Below the pieces are notes generated by a model. It saw only the letters and a list, made by a program, of their open reading frames with translations. It made no database searches and had not been told where the DNA came from. From the NCBI GenBank assembly GCA_020445415.1, contig JAGRGP010000001.1:1-64000 (forward strand): a DNA stretch of 64,000 bases, read 5' to 3'. This DNA is from Gammaproteobacteria bacterium. Lineage in GTDB: Bacteria; Pseudomonadota; Gammaproteobacteria; Chromatiales; Chromatiaceae. How positions within the stretch are numbered: position 1 is the first letter of the stretch; the number at the start of each line of letters is the position of its first letter. The position numbers and the translations under genes were made by a program. Shown here in pieces: positions 36,601 through 45,762 of this stretch.

Positions 36601-37723
36601 CCCAGGGAAGGGGCAGGGTACTGGCGACTGCCATGGCATCTTCTACCCGCGCAAATTGGATACCGGCGGAGAGGTTAAGTTGGCGCCGGTTGTCGTGGTT
36701 TACCCGGAGGGCCCAACGAGTAGGCGGCCAGCGTTTTCCGTCCCGTGTGAGGGTCAGGTCTTCGAGGGTGAGTTGCCAACCCTCAGGTTGGCTCCGCCAG
36801 TCGAAGTCCCCCCCCGTTTGATCCAGGTAAACAAATCGGTTGTCGGTGGCGGCTTCTCCGGGATTTGCCGTCTCGACCTTTACCCCATGAAGATCCAGGC
36901 GGCCGGTTACCCGGGATAATTCACCCTTTGACCAGTGCCACCAGCTCTCCATGTTGGCCGTACCGTCCTGGATATTCGGGACATCCACCGGCGGGTACGC
37001 ATTCAGCAGTGTGGCGAGCGCGACATCCGTCCCCCTCAGATATAGGTCGGCATCCCACTGGCCAGAAGGGCTGATGCTACCCCGCAGATCGGCACGCAGC
37101 TCCAGCAGTCCCTTGGACTGGCCGGGAATAGGCAAGCGAGCATTCACCTGATGCCGGTTTACACCGCTGCGCAGTTCTGCCTGGATGCCGGTGTAGGACT
37201 GGGGCGGGGTTCCAGTCAGTTCGTTTTCCCAAACGATCTCACTCGCTTCTATACCAATCCGGTATGGGATCGGAGTCGACCCGCCATCCCTCGAGAGAAG
37301 CTCCAGTTTCTCCAGCCCAGTCACGCTTAGGGTTTTATCCTTCTTCAGCTTGAGGCCCAGGTGCACCTGGGAGAGGATGATTTGGCGCAACTTTATTTCT
37401 CTCGCCAGGATACTTTCCAGCAGGGCGACAGTGACTCGGACCTCCGGTAGTTTCAGCGCGGGATAATTCGGCCGATCTGGTGCGGAGACCGCGATGTCGG
37501 TAAAGATTAACTCGGGCCCTACACCATGCCAGCGTGCCGTTAGCCCACCTAAATGGACCGGCCTCTTGAGATTTTCCGATAACCAGTTTTCGGCTTCGGC
37601 GCGGTATTGGGACAAGTTTGGCAGCCACAAGCTGAAGACGACCAGCGCCAGGGCAATGAAGGAGAGGGCGATAGTCGAGATCTGCCTGAGTTTGATCGCG
37701 AGGTATTTAACTAAGGGGTTCAT
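33668..37723 (-). CDS. yhdP: YhdP, AsmA-like envelope phospholipid transport protein
   Basis: A 1351-residue protein with one N-terminal inner-membrane helix (ISTIALSFIALALVVFSLW) and a very long periplasmic beta-rich part. The C-terminal DUF3971/AsmA-like region includes LPVAGFLAGGPIGGAAMLVAQGLF. In E. coli YhdP, with TamB and YdbH, forms bridge-like conduits for phospholipid movement to the outer membrane. Length and position between rng and tldD agree with that assignment. The final 90 residues are Pro/Ser/Arg-rich and not conserved. Confidence 0.94.
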   Translation of the reverse strand: MNPLVKYLAIKLRQISTIALSFIALALVVFSLWLPNLSQYRAEAENWLSENLKRPVHLGGLTARWHGVGPELIFTDIAVSAPDRPNYPALKLPEVRVTVALLESILAREIKLRQIILSQVHLGLKLKKDKTLSVTGLEKLELLSRDGGSTPIPYRIGIEASEIVWENELTGTPPQSYTGIQAELRSGVNRHQVNARLPIPGQSKGLLELRADLRGSISPSGQWDADLYLRGTDVALATLLNAYPPVDVPNIQDGTANMESWWHWSKGELSRVTGRLDLHGVKVETANPGEAATDNRFVYLDQTGGDFDWRSQPEGWQLTLEDLTLTRDGKRWPPTRWALRVNHDNRRQLNLSAGIQFARVEDAMAVASTLPLPWGEFKDRVASLAPHTDLRDFRLNFRQQNGQNLWSMQGKFTTLSTQPWKRLPGVSHLDGSFWIDQDKGALQLDGTDTNLSFPHLFRNPLQLQRLRGNLTWTRETEGGWRLDSRNIMAVTRDIHTRTRLTMEIPEQSGKPVLMDLHTDFSDGLAVNAHHYYPVGIMPEAVVKWLDRSIVDGQVVSGSAVVRGPLDDFPYHKTHNGVFEVFFRCRAMTIDYWPQWPPLTNVSAQVRFLNNSFHTWIDQGTIFDSQLVEAEGSIADLAGSSPVVFTGNVRGPLQDTLRLLRESPLASNFSSLTEGLRSEGSADTRIDMEVPITSSDAFRLDGAVKLAGAVLHLEDWHLPLTGITGELAFGHDHVKAQGLEASLLGSRISVDVATLDQATRITARGPISRETLTQYAPETANLPFSGSSIWNLRLDVPHAAASRKDVEILATSALTGTAIDLPLPLGKSPKDSGDIRVSTTLGKATAQPVRVRYGTDFELLLLPEDQGGIERATVQLGGGPAELADAPGIEIRGTLPTLDLAAWWKLADQPTGSANSPPLQHVQLHLERAQFGDITLNQFDVDLRREGARLAGTVRSQRLEGIVEIPLDQSTQPLKATMERLDLEFDPSWLATEATNPPEANPAPLEPSRIPATDLTIKKVNINGHAFGELRMVTSQLPEGLKLQDFSLNSELAQIAAHGQWIHPVSSPQLTQLEFSLATRSLGEFLEKCGFSRNIDGAPGEFGAELNWPSDPLGYRTELLAGNIDLQLGNGRFLEVEPGVGRIFGLLNLTALQRRLRLDFSDLTQKGLAFDHIEGSFRLKDGSAYTTNLSITGPSAQIDILGRTDLVTEELDQLITITPRVSGALPVAGFLAGGPIGGAAMLVAQGLFGDEFDKASQRQYEVKGPWSEPVFTLSQPPGSSAEPNTPEPIAASQHNRKPPADPDTDSSRNSGEVLSPADQPEPKEGLFQRLKNSLKPRSPSFEETRDGTLGVD

Positions 37724-37736
37724 CCGGGCGTGGGGC

Positions 37737-39197
37737 CTAGATCAAGACGATATCGTAATGCTCCTGGGTGTAGAGCATCTCTACCTGTAGCCTGATACGT
37801 TTTCCGATAAATGCCTCGAGTTCCGCCAAGTAGGTGGATTCTTCGTCCAGTAGCCGGTCGATCACCTCCTGGGAAGCAAGCACCAATAGCGATTCCACAT
37901 CAAATTGCCTTGCCTCGCGGTGGATTTCCCGGAAGATTTCGTAGCAGGTAGTCTCGGCGGTTTTGAGGGAGCCACGTCCGTTGCAACAGGGACAAGGCTC
38001 GCAAAGCACATGCTCCAGCGATTCGCGGGTACGCTTGCGGGTCATCTCCACCAAGCCTAACGAGGAGACCTCGGTGATCTGAGTCTTGGCATGGTCCCTT
38101 GCCAGACATTTTTCCAGTGCCCGCATTACCTGCCGCTTGTGTTCGTCATTAATCATATCGATGAAGTCGATAATGATGATGCCGCCTAGGTTACGCAGGC
38201 GCAGTTGCCGGCAGATGGCCTGCGCGGCCTCCATGTTGGTCTTGAAGATCGTTTCTTCGAGATTTCGATGCCCAACGAATGCTCCGGTGTTCACATCGAT
38301 GGTGGTCATCGCTTCTGTCTGATCGATAACCAGATGTCCTCCGGACTTGAGATCCACCTTACGCTGCAATGCTTTTTGGATCTCGTCCTCAACGCCGTAG
38401 AGATCGAACAATGGCCGTGCCCCGGGGTAGTACTCTACTTTGATACCAAGATCCGGGATTAGCTTGTCGGCAAACTGCCTGGCCTTTTGCCAAGCATCCC
38501 GAGAATCGATGCGGACCCGTTCCACCTCAGGATTGACCAGGTCGCGCAATGCCCGGAGAAACAGCGGCAGGTCTTCATGCAACAGGGTCCCTGGGGAGGT
38601 AGCTTGACGCCGGTCCTGAATCGACTGCCAAAGGCGCAGCAGAAACTGCATGTCAGCGATGAGGGTCTCTTCTCCCACGCCTTCTGCCGCCGTCCTGGCG
38701 ATAAATCCCCCAGGTGCATTGGCCGATTCCACGTGCTGGTCGATTATGCCCCGCAGGCGCGCCCTTTCCTCCAGATTTTCGATTTTTTGGGATATTCCGG
38801 TGTTGATGAGAGAGGGCATGAATACCAGGTAGCGGGAGGGAATGGAGACATTGGTGGTGAGCCGGGCACCTTTGCTGCCCAGGGGTTCTTTCACAACCTG
38901 AACGACAACCTCGCCACCCTCTCGCACCAAGTCGGTGATATTTTCGGTGGATTCATCTCCCTCGCGATGGCTGTAGGCGATATCCGAGGCATGCAAGAAG
39001 GCGGCACGCTCGAGGCCGATCTCCACGAAGGCAGCCTGCATTCCCGGCAGTACCCGACAAATACGGCCTTTATAAATGTTACCCACCAGGCCTAGCCGGT
39101 CCATGCGCTCGACGATGATCTCTTGGGCGGTGCCATTCTCGATGACCGCGACCCGGGTCTCGGGGGGGCTGACGTTGACCAGGATTTCTTCACTCAT
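37737..39197 (-). CDS. rng: Ribonuclease G
   Basis: Endoribonuclease that matures 16S rRNA at the 5' end and takes part in mRNA decay. It has 486 residues, shorter than RNase E and without its C-terminal scaffold. Visible parts are an N-terminal S1 domain (VGNIYKGRICRVLPGMQAAFVEIG), the DNase-I-like catalytic region with Asp in TIDVNTGAFVG and IIIDFIDM, and the zinc-link CEPCPCCNGRG. It lies 4 bp from maf and 13 bp from yhdP, in the conserved maf-rng-yhdP order. Confidence 0.97.
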   Translation of the reverse strand: MSEEILVNVSPPETRVAVIENGTAQEIIVERMDRLGLVGNIYKGRICRVLPGMQAAFVEIGLERAAFLHASDIAYSHREGDESTENITDLVREGGEVVVQVVKEPLGSKGARLTTNVSIPSRYLVFMPSLINTGISQKIENLEERARLRGIIDQHVESANAPGGFIARTAAEGVGEETLIADMQFLLRLWQSIQDRRQATSPGTLLHEDLPLFLRALRDLVNPEVERVRIDSRDAWQKARQFADKLIPDLGIKVEYYPGARPLFDLYGVEDEIQKALQRKVDLKSGGHLVIDQTEAMTTIDVNTGAFVGHRNLEETIFKTNMEAAQAICRQLRLRNLGGIIIIDFIDMINDEHKRQVMRALEKCLARDHAKTQITEVSSLGLVEMTRKRTRESLEHVLCEPCPCCNGRGSLKTAETTCYEIFREIHREARQFDVESLLVLASQEVIDRLLDEESTYLAELEAFIGKRIRLQVEMLYTQEHYDIVLI

Positions 39198-39201
39198 CGA
39201 G

Positions 39202-39816
39202 CTATGCTTGCCTTGATGCCGCTAACGGTTTAAACAGTTCGATACCCGCTTGTTGCAGCAGTTCCGCAGTTTCAAACAGGGGGAGCCCCATGACACCGGA
39301 GAAACTGCCCTGTAGATTCGAGACAAAGATTGCCCCCATGCCTTGTATACCATAACCTCCTGCCTTGTCACGGGGTTCGCCGGTCTCCCAATAGGCTTGG
39401 GCTTCCCCGGGCAGTATCTCTCGAAAGGTTACCTGACTCACGCTCAGGCGCGTGTATACCAGGGTGCCCACCAAGGCGACCCCAGTGATCACCTGGTGGG
39501 TACGCCCTGAAAGGCGCTCCATCATTTCCAAAAAAACCTCCCGGGTTAGCGGCTTGCCAAGAATCCTCCCGTCCACGGCAACCGTCGTATCGGCCGCTAG
39601 CACCGGCTGGGTCGCGGTCGAAGGGCGGAATCTGGCACCTGCCTCCGCCTTTGAAACCGCCAACCGCAGAACATAGTCGGCGGCAGCCTCCCCGGGCAGT
39701 GGTGTTTCGTCCAGGGCGACGTCGAGGGTCTCGTGAAACAGCCCGATCTGCTCCAACAATTTTCGCCGGCGAGGTGACCCCGATGCCAGCAGGACGCGGG
39801 GACTTACCGGCTCCAT
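39202..39816 (-). CDS. maf: Maf nucleotide pyrophosphatase (YhdE type)
   Basis: House-cleaning enzyme that hydrolyses dTTP/UTP and modified nucleotides. It has 204 residues from the ATG at 39816, which begins MEPVSPRVLLASGSPRR; earlier in-frame ATGs up to 39903 add residues unlike the family. The signature ASGSPRRRKLLEQIG, the catalytic-base region AADTTVAVDGRILGKP and the RTHQVITGVAL segment are present. The DKAGGYGIQGMG segment matches the dTTPase/YhdE subgroup. It is followed 4 bp later by rng. Confidence 0.95.
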   Translation of the reverse strand: MEPVSPRVLLASGSPRRRKLLEQIGLFHETLDVALDETPLPGEAAADYVLRLAVSKAEAGARFRPSTATQPVLAADTTVAVDGRILGKPLTREVFLEMMERLSGRTHQVITGVALVGTLVYTRLSVSQVTFREILPGEAQAYWETGEPRDKAGGYGIQGMGAIFVSNLQGSFSGVMGLPLFETAELLQQAGIELFKPLAASRQA

Positions 39817-40020
39817 GAGGGGTTTCGGTTGGGTTTTGAAGAGGGCATGTCCGTTGTTTCCTATATGATCGGGCCGATGGCTGGTTCGTCCGGGAGACAT
39901 CAAATTACATCAGTGTGGTGATGAAAGACAGCCAGGTTTGCGTCGGGTTGAATTTTCTTCGAGGTCTCTGGTGTTTGGATCCCGATTGACCCCGTTACTA
40001 CGGAGGGCCAGGAAGGGTGG

Positions 40021-40491
40021 CTAGCCCCGGTGATAAGGATGGTTGTGCAGCAAGCTCCAAGCCCGGTATAGCTGCTCCGCGACGACGACCCTGACCAGCG
40101 TGTGAGGCAGTGTAAAGGAGGACAGAGACCAACGTTCATCGGCCCTTGTCAGGCATTCTGCCGCCAGTCCTTCGGGGCCTCCTACCAACAGGGCGATAGG
40201 CTGTCCACCGGCGAGCAGCCGCTCCAAATGGTTGGCTAACTGTTCGGTGCTGAATGTCCGGCCCCCTACATCCAATGCAACCACTCGGCTCCCCTTGGGG
40301 AGCGCCTCCAGCATGAGGGCGCCTTCTTGGCGTAATATCCGCGGAATATCGGCGTTCTTCCCCCGTTTTACCGGAGGGATCTCGGTAAGCCGCAGCTGGC
40401 ATTCTCCGGTGAGTCGTTTAGCATAGTGCCGATAGCCCTCATCCACCCAACGAGGTATCCGGGTGCCAACGGAAATGAGATGGATATCCAT
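40021..40491 (-). CDS. rlmH: 23S rRNA (pseudouridine1915-N3)-methyltransferase RlmH
   Basis: SPOUT-family methyltransferase that methylates pseudouridine 1915 of 23S rRNA in the assembled 70S ribosome. It has 156 residues starting MDIHLISVGTR at the ATG at 40491. The S-adenosylmethionine-binding knot includes ALLVGGPEGLA, and the C-terminal RAWSLLHNHPYHRG is typical. RsfS and RlmH are usually adjacent; here the WYL and cytochrome genes separate them. A gap of about 204 bp lies between it and maf. Confidence 0.96.
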   Translation of the reverse strand: MDIHLISVGTRIPRWVDEGYRHYAKRLTGECQLRLTEIPPVKRGKNADIPRILRQEGALMLEALPKGSRVVALDVGGRTFSTEQLANHLERLLAGGQPIALLVGGPEGLAAECLTRADERWSLSSFTLPHTLVRVVVAEQLYRAWSLLHNHPYHRG

Positions 40492-40758
40492 GGCGGAATC
40501 TTAATGATGCTCGGATGCTAGAGTCAAAAGCACAGCCTTCGGAGAGCGCCTTGATCAGCGGGATGATTCCGACTAGCTCGTCATGGGCTGCTGGAGAATA
40601 GGCGGATAAGGGCGGGAGGTTCGAGCCTGGAGAGTTCCACCGAGTCGCACTCCTGTGTGCCGAAACGAGTTAGGTTGTGGGCAGGGAAAGCGCCATGGAT
40701 GGTGGAACATTTGCAGTGATTGTTTATGATGGCCGGTGTTAACGGGGGTGAAAATGCT

Positions 40759-41187
40759 ATGAATAGAGTGCCGTTCCTAATTATGTTGGTACTCCTGGCA
40801 AGTTACGGTGTTCAGTCGTTTGGGGCGGATGACCCACGACAGCACGTTCAGATACCGGAGCCGATGGAGCGCCACATGCTGTCAAACATGCGTGACCACT
40901 TGGCGGCAATCAACGAGGTGTTGGTGAATATGGCCGACGGAAAGCTGGAAGAGGCGGCGGCGATTGCCGAATTCCGTCTTGGCATGAGTTCACTAGAATC
41001 TCATGGCGCAAGCCATCTTGCCGGTTTCATGCCCGAGGAGATGCGCCAGATGGGAACGGCCATGCACAGAGCGGCGAGCCGTTTCGCATTGCGGGCCCAG
41101 GAGGGTGAGCCGTTACCGGCGTACCGGGCATTGGGAGATATCACCTCGGCTTGCGTTGCTTGCCATTCCAATTTTCGCACGCGGTAA
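40759..41187 (+). CDS. Cytochrome c' / c556-like c-type cytochrome
   Basis: A 142-residue exported protein. The start at ATG 40759 follows GGGGGTG and begins a signal peptide (MNRVPFLIMLVLLASYGVQSFGA). The mature part is helical. A single heme-binding motif CVACH at the C-terminus (in TSACVACHSNFRTR) matches the c'/c556 class, in which heme sits at the end of a four-helix bundle. An earlier in-frame ATG at 40720 is less likely. It is on the strand opposite to both neighbours. Roles of this class include gas binding (NO, CO) and electron transfer; none is shown here. Confidence 0.85.
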   Translation: MNRVPFLIMLVLLASYGVQSFGADDPRQHVQIPEPMERHMLSNMRDHLAAINEVLVNMADGKLEEAAAIAEFRLGMSSLESHGASHLAGFMPEEMRQMGTAMHRAASRFALRAQEGEPLPAYRALGDITSACVACHSNFRTR

Positions 41188-41241
41188 CCCGGTAACGCAG
41201 ATCCTGAGACCCTAACCGGGGTTAACGTAGGCTGAGCAAGG

Positions 41242-42228
41242 TCAAGGCCCCGATCCTTTTGCGTAAATGGATGTCGCCGCTTCCAGCCGTGCCGCCACGG
41301 TCTCTCTTAGGGAGGGAGGTGCGACCACCTCCACATCGGGGCCATACTTGAGAATATCCATGATCAGCTCATGAGGCTGGTGGTAAGGGATATGAAGTTC
41401 GTAGCGGCCATCTTCCAGCCAGTGACTCTGTTGTTTGGGATGCCACTGTTCATGGGCAACCCAGCGGGCACGGGCCGGTAGAAAGCGCAGGACAGCGGAT
41501 TTGTCGGCGTTTCCGGAGAAGATTCCATAGGCACTGTGGTAGTAATCATCCAGCCGCTGCTCGGATAATTCGGTAGCCGATTCTTCTAAGACCTTCGCAG
41601 CACGGATCGCATCCAGGGCGAAAGTCCGCAACCCTTCGCGCAGATGGCACCAGGCGTCCAGATACCAATTATCACGGTAGTGGGTTAGGCGCTGAGGTGA
41701 AATGCGGCGTTGGGTAGTTTGAGCGTCACCCCGCTTGAAGTAGTCGATCTGCAAACACCGGAGCTGGGATAGGGCACTGGCCACAACTTGGAAAAACTCA
41801 CCTGATGGGCGTGCTCCTGCACGCATGATGCGGATGCGGCGGCTGAGTGCTTCGCCACCGGTGTGTTGGGCCTTCAGCAACTGATCGATGCGACCTTTCA
41901 GGGGAGACAACTGGCGTTCCAGCAGGCCCGGTTGCACCTCTGCGAGGAGTTGTTGAACGCTGAGCAGGGCAAGGAGTTCCGAGGCATTGAACCACACGCC
42001 GGGAAGCTCATACATCCTGCCGTATTGACTTTCCCGATCGTAGTAGTAGCCGTTGCGCTTACGGTCGTACTCAATCGGCGCATTGAGGTAGTCGCGCATA
42101 TTTTCGATCAGGCGCTTAGCAGTTGCCCGTGAACACTCCAGAGCTTGTTCGATCTTTTGTCGGGAAACGGGATGACGGCTACCGCTCAGCAGCTGGTGAA
42201 GCGCAAAGATACGATCGAACCGATCCAC
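41242..42228 (-). CDS. WYL-domain transcriptional regulator
   Basis: A 328-residue regulator with an N-terminal helix-turn-helix (about residues 5-60, HPVSRQKIEQALECSRATAKRLIENMR) and a C-terminal WYL domain. The WYL motif occurs as NWYLDAWCHLREGLRTFALDAI near residue 190; the family uses this fold to sense nucleotides or small ligands. It starts 4 bp after rsfS and is likely co-transcribed with it, but it faces the cytochrome gene convergently. Its target is unknown. WYL regulators often control defence or DNA-damage genes, but no such gene is near. Confidence 0.9.
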   Translation of the reverse strand: MDRFDRIFALHQLLSGSRHPVSRQKIEQALECSRATAKRLIENMRDYLNAPIEYDRKRNGYYYDRESQYGRMYELPGVWFNASELLALLSVQQLLAEVQPGLLERQLSPLKGRIDQLLKAQHTGGEALSRRIRIMRAGARPSGEFFQVVASALSQLRCLQIDYFKRGDAQTTQRRISPQRLTHYRDNWYLDAWCHLREGLRTFALDAIRAAKVLEESATELSEQRLDDYYHSAYGIFSGNADKSAVLRFLPARARWVAHEQWHPKQQSHWLEDGRYELHIPYHQPHELIMDILKYGPDVEVVAPPSLRETVAARLEAATSIYAKGSGP

Positions 42229-42232
42229 CTGG

Positions 42233-42589
42233 TCAGGGTGAGCCAGCAGCCTGGCTAGTACCGGGGATATCCATTTCCCAAAGACGCTCTAGCTGATAGA
42301 AATCCCTGATCTTTGACTGCATGATATGAACTACGGCGTCGTTGAGATCGATAAGCGCCCATTCACCTTCTTGTGTACCCTCGGAGCCCAGCGGTACCAC
42401 ACCGGCCTCCTTGGCACGGAAGGCGACAGCCTCTGCCATGGCCTTGACATGGCGGTCCGAGGTTCCGCTGGCGATGATCATTACATCGGTGATGCTGGTC
42501 TTCCCCCTTACATCGAGCAACTTGATCTCTCTTGCCTTCATGTCTTCCAAAACGCCTACCACTAAGTCGCAAAGCTGTTCTACCTGCAT
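42233..42589 (-). CDS. rsfS: Ribosomal silencing factor RsfS
   Basis: Binds ribosomal protein L14 and blocks subunit joining in starved cells. It has 118 residues and fits the RsfS/YbeB family: EIKLLDVRGKTSITDVMIIASGTSDRHVKAMAEAV, then VVPLGSEGTQEGEWALIDLNDAVVHIM. It begins 88 bp after nadD in the same direction, which is the standard nadD-rsfS order, with the WYL gene immediately downstream. Confidence 0.97.
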   Translation of the reverse strand: MQVEQLCDLVVGVLEDMKAREIKLLDVRGKTSITDVMIIASGTSDRHVKAMAEAVAFRAKEAGVVPLGSEGTQEGEWALIDLNDAVVHIMQSKIRDFYQLERLWEMDIPGTSQAAGSP

Positions 42590-42677
42590 GCTGTTTCCTG
42601 TTTACATTGAATCACGATAGATTCTAGTCGAAATGAAGGGGTTGCCCCAGTGAATACCTGCCAATTAGTGGGGAAAC

Positions 42678-43310
42678 TCAACGCTGGGCACCAGCAGGGT
42701 ACTGGTAGTAGCCCCGTGCTTGGATGTGTTCTAAGACCCGGTCGGGGAGCAGGTAGCGGGGCGAACGCTTCTCGACAACCAACCGGCGAATGGAGGTGGA
42801 CGAGATATCCAGGGCGGTGACTGGTTGGAGCAAGATCAGTCCGGCTAGCGTGTTACTCAGACACGCGGGATCCTGGGTGATTCGGTCGGCGTAACTTCCG
42901 CGGAGACCGGCGTAGCCCGGGCGGGTCATGACCACCAGGTGAGCGAGCTCGAGTATCCGTTGTGGCCGCCGCCAGCTGGAGAAGCTCCGGAATGCGTCGC
43001 CTCCCATCAAGAGACACAGGGGGACCTCCCCCAATTCCTCCCGCAGTGAACTCAAGGTATCAACGGTATAGGATTTGCCCGTGCGCATGAGCTCCCGGTC
43101 GTCTACCCGGAAGCGGGGGTTGTCCGCCACGGCCAGCCGCACCATCTCCAGGCGTTGCTGGGGAGAGGTCAGGGGTGATTCCCGGTGTGGAGGATCACGT
43201 AGGGGTACCAATCTAATCTCGTTCAGGCACAGCGCCTGCTGTACGTCCAACGCGGTGCGCAGGTGCCCATAATGGATCGGGTCGAAGGTGCCCCCGAGGA
43301 TGCCGATCAT
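42678..43310 (-). CDS. nadD: Nicotinate-nucleotide adenylyltransferase
   Basis: Adenylates nicotinate mononucleotide in NAD synthesis. It has 210 residues with the nucleotidyltransferase signature [13 protein letters not shown] and the C-terminal SSTSIRRLV motif. The start overlaps the proA stop by 4 bp (ATGA-type), so the two are translationally coupled. The order holA-proA-nadD-rsfS is a common gammaproteobacterial arrangement. Confidence 0.97.
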   Translation of the reverse strand: MIGILGGTFDPIHYGHLRTALDVQQALCLNEIRLVPLRDPPHRESPLTSPQQRLEMVRLAVADNPRFRVDDRELMRTGKSYTVDTLSSLREELGEVPLCLLMGGDAFRSFSSWRRPQRILELAHLVVMTRPGYAGLRGSYADRITQDPACLSNTLAGLILLQPVTALDISSTSIRRLVVEKRSPRYLLPDRVLEHIQARGYYQYPAGAQR

Positions 43311-44581
43311 GACTGCCTGATATGGCCGTCGCCGAGAACGATGTACTTGACCGAGGTCAACCCTTCCAGACCCACCGGACCGCGGGCGTGGAACTTGTCA
43401 GTGGAGATGCCGATCTCCGCGCCCAGTCCATACTCGAAACCGTCGGCGAAGCGGGTGGAGGCATTGACCATCACGGAACTGGAATCCACTTCGGTCAGGA
43501 ATCGCCGGGCCCTTGTGTAGTTCTCGGTCACGATGCTGTCAGTATGTTGGGAGCTGTGCCGGTTGATATGGTCAATCGCATCGTCCAACCCATCAACCAC
43601 CCGGATTGATAGGATCGGCGCCAAATACTCGGTATCCCAGTCCACCGCGTTCGCGGGGTTGCAGGTGGGGATCAGAGCCAGGGTGCGCGGACAACCCCGC
43701 AATTCCACGCCCTTTTCCAAGTAGGCGGAGGCAAGGCGGGGAAGAATTTCCCCGGCGATGCCGTCATGAACCAGCAGGGTCTCCATGGTATTGCAGGTCC
43801 CAAAACGCTGGGTTTTCGCGTTCAGGGAGATATCAAAGGCCTTGGTCAGATCTGCCTGATCATCGATGTAGACATGGCAGATGCCATCGAGGTGTTTGAT
43901 AACAGGCATCCGGGCTTCACGGGAGATACGCTCGATCAGCCCCTTGCCGCCTCTGGGGATGATTACGTCCACATATTCAGGCATGGAGAGCATGCTGCCC
44001 ACGGCGGCGCGGTCGGTGGTGGCGATCACCTGAACCGCGTCGCCGGGAAGGTTAGCCGCTTCAAGTCCCCGCCTAATGCTTTCCGCGATGGCCTGATTGG
44101 AGTGATATGCCTCCGAGCCACCCCGTAGCAAGGTCGCATTCCCAGACTTCAAGCACAGGGCGGCGGCATCTCCGGTGACGTTGGGGCGCGACTCGTAGAT
44201 GATACCGACCACGCCAAGGGGTACCCTCATCCTGCCGACCTGTATTCCGCTGGGCCGGTAACGCAAATCGAAGATCTCACCGATCGGATCTGGCAGTGAA
44301 ATGATCTGGTGCAGTCCCTCGATCAAGTTGTCAATGCGGGCGCCGGTTAGCTCCAACCGGTCGAGTAGTGCACTATCCAGACCCTTCTCAGCCCCGGCAT
44401 TCAGGTCCTTGGCGTTGGCGGCAGACAGGGTATCTCGCCTGCCGTCCAGGTCATCGGCAATGGCGCCCAGCGCGACATTTTTCTGGTGGCTGCTGGCGGC
44501 AGCCAGGATCCGGGAGGCGGTGCGGGCCTTTTGGCCAACCGCCGCCATATAGCCGGCGATATCGGTGATGTTCTCGGACAT
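43307..44581 (-). CDS. proA: Glutamate-5-semialdehyde dehydrogenase (gamma-glutamyl phosphate reductase)
   Basis: Second step of proline biosynthesis: reduces gamma-glutamyl phosphate to glutamate semialdehyde with NADPH. It has 424 residues from the ATG at 44581 ([12 protein letters not shown]); the frame is open to 44863 but that part overlaps holA. The active-site Cys lies in [13 protein letters not shown]. Conserved segments include [20 protein letters not shown] and [18 protein letters not shown]. ProB is not in this window. Confidence 0.96.
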   Translation of the reverse strand: MSENITDIAGYMAAVGQKARTASRILAAASSHQKNVALGAIADDLDGRRDTLSAANAKDLNAGAEKGLDSALLDRLELTGARIDNLIEGLHQIISLPDPIGEIFDLRYRPSGIQVGRMRVPLGVVGIIYESRPNVTGDAAALCLKSGNATLLRGGSEAYHSNQAIAESIRRGLEAANLPGDAVQVIATTDRAAVGSMLSMPEYVDVIIPRGGKGLIERISREARMPVIKHLDGICHVYIDDQADLTKAFDISLNAKTQRFGTCNTMETLLVHDGIAGEILPRLASAYLEKGVELRGCPRTLALIPTCNPANAVDWDTEYLAPILSIRVVDGLDDAIDHINRHSSQHTDSIVTENYTRARRFLTEVDSSSVMVNASTRFADGFEYGLGAEIGISTDKFHARGPVGLEGLTSVKYIVLGDGHIRQS

Positions 44582-44673
44582 GGATTGTTCCGGTGCGCTC
44601 GGTTCAAGTGGTGAAATGATATCAGATCCAGCGGGATCGATAGCGGATTGGTAATCAGACCCGCTGCGCGGAC

Positions 44674-45699
44674 TCAGCCTGGCAACGTCAGCTCGACGCC
44701 AGCCATGCGCAGCACCGTATCTTCCATGAGGTGCCAGGGATCTTCTTGTCCCCGGCCCTTGATGGCGCGGTCGATACGCGCACAGCGTTTTAGCAGCGAG
44801 CGCCAAGCCCTGGTGTCTAACCGCCGCAAGCCCTTTACCACGATGGGCTTGCGCTTTTCCCATACCGCGCGGTTTGCCGCAACTACTTGCCGGACTGGGC
44901 GCTTGGGAGTGACTTCACTGGCCAGGGTGGTTAGCAACCGCAGCTCGCGAGCCAGTGCCCATAACACCACTGGGGCGGGAATCCCCTCTGCTCGTACCCC
45001 GTCGAGGATGCGCAAGCAGCGGCCAGCACGGCCTTCCAGGGCGCTGTCTACCAAGGCGAAGACATCAAACCGGGCGCTATCGGCGACACAGCTCAACAGC
45101 TGTTCCGAGGTTATGCGGCCTGGTCCAAACAGCAGCACCAGTTTTTCGATTTCCTGACGGGCAGCCAACAGGTTGCCTTCGCAGCGCTCCACTAGCATTG
45201 GAATTACTTCCGGTGCGGGTTTCAGCTCGGCATGTCGCATGCGGTGTTCGATCCAGCCGGGTAACTGCTGCTCTTCCACCGGCCAGATTTGCACGCTGAT
45301 ACCTATGTTATCCAGCGACCTGTACCAGGTGCTGCTGAGCTGTGCCCGTTCCAACTTTGGCATTGTGATGAGCAAAAGTGCGTCTTCCGCAGGGCGCTTC
45401 GCGTAATTCACAAGTGCCTTGCTTCCGTCACTGCCAGGCTTACCTGACGGGATGCGCAGATCGATGATTCGCTGCTCGGCGAACAACGATAGGCTATTGG
45501 CCGATTCCGCCAAGCGCCCCCAGTCGAACTGATTATCCACGTCCAGCAGTTCCCGGCTCAGGAATCCCTGGCGGCGCGCTTGGCCACGGATCAGATCGGC
45601 GGCCTCGCCCATCTGCAGTGGCTCATCGCCAGCAAGCAAGTAGAGAGGCTTGAGTTCGCGCGATAGTTGGGCATTGAGTTGGTGATATGCCAATTTCAT
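44674..45699 (-). CDS. holA: DNA polymerase III delta subunit
   Basis: Clamp-loader subunit that opens the beta clamp. It has 341 residues from the ATG at 45699 ([12 protein letters not shown]); the frame is open to 45759 but adds unlike residues. Family segments are [21 protein letters not shown] at the N-terminus, [29 protein letters not shown] in the middle and a C-terminal helical domain. It lies between lptE (63 bp upstream) and proA. Confidence 0.95.
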   Translation of the reverse strand: MKLAYHQLNAQLSRELKPLYLLAGDEPLQMGEAADLIRGQARRQGFLSRELLDVDNQFDWGRLAESANSLSLFAEQRIIDLRIPSGKPGSDGSKALVNYAKRPAEDALLLITMPKLERAQLSSTWYRSLDNIGISVQIWPVEEQQLPGWIEHRMRHAELKPAPEVIPMLVERCEGNLLAARQEIEKLVLLFGPGRITSEQLLSCVADSARFDVFALVDSALEGRAGRCLRILDGVRAEGIPAPVVLWALARELRLLTTLASEVTPKRPVRQVVAANRAVWEKRKPIVVKGLRRLDTRAWRSLLKRCARIDRAIKGRGQEDPWHLMEDTVLRMAGVELTLPG

Positions 45700-45762
45700 C
45701 CCGGGTCCACCAAACAATAATCCGCCTGATTTTCGGCTAAGCGCATCGCCGAGAAACAACCG

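Noticed and set aside
43307-44863. 518-residue version of ProA
   Set aside because: The first 94 residues overlap holA in another frame and do not resemble ProA; the ATG at 44581 gives the family start.
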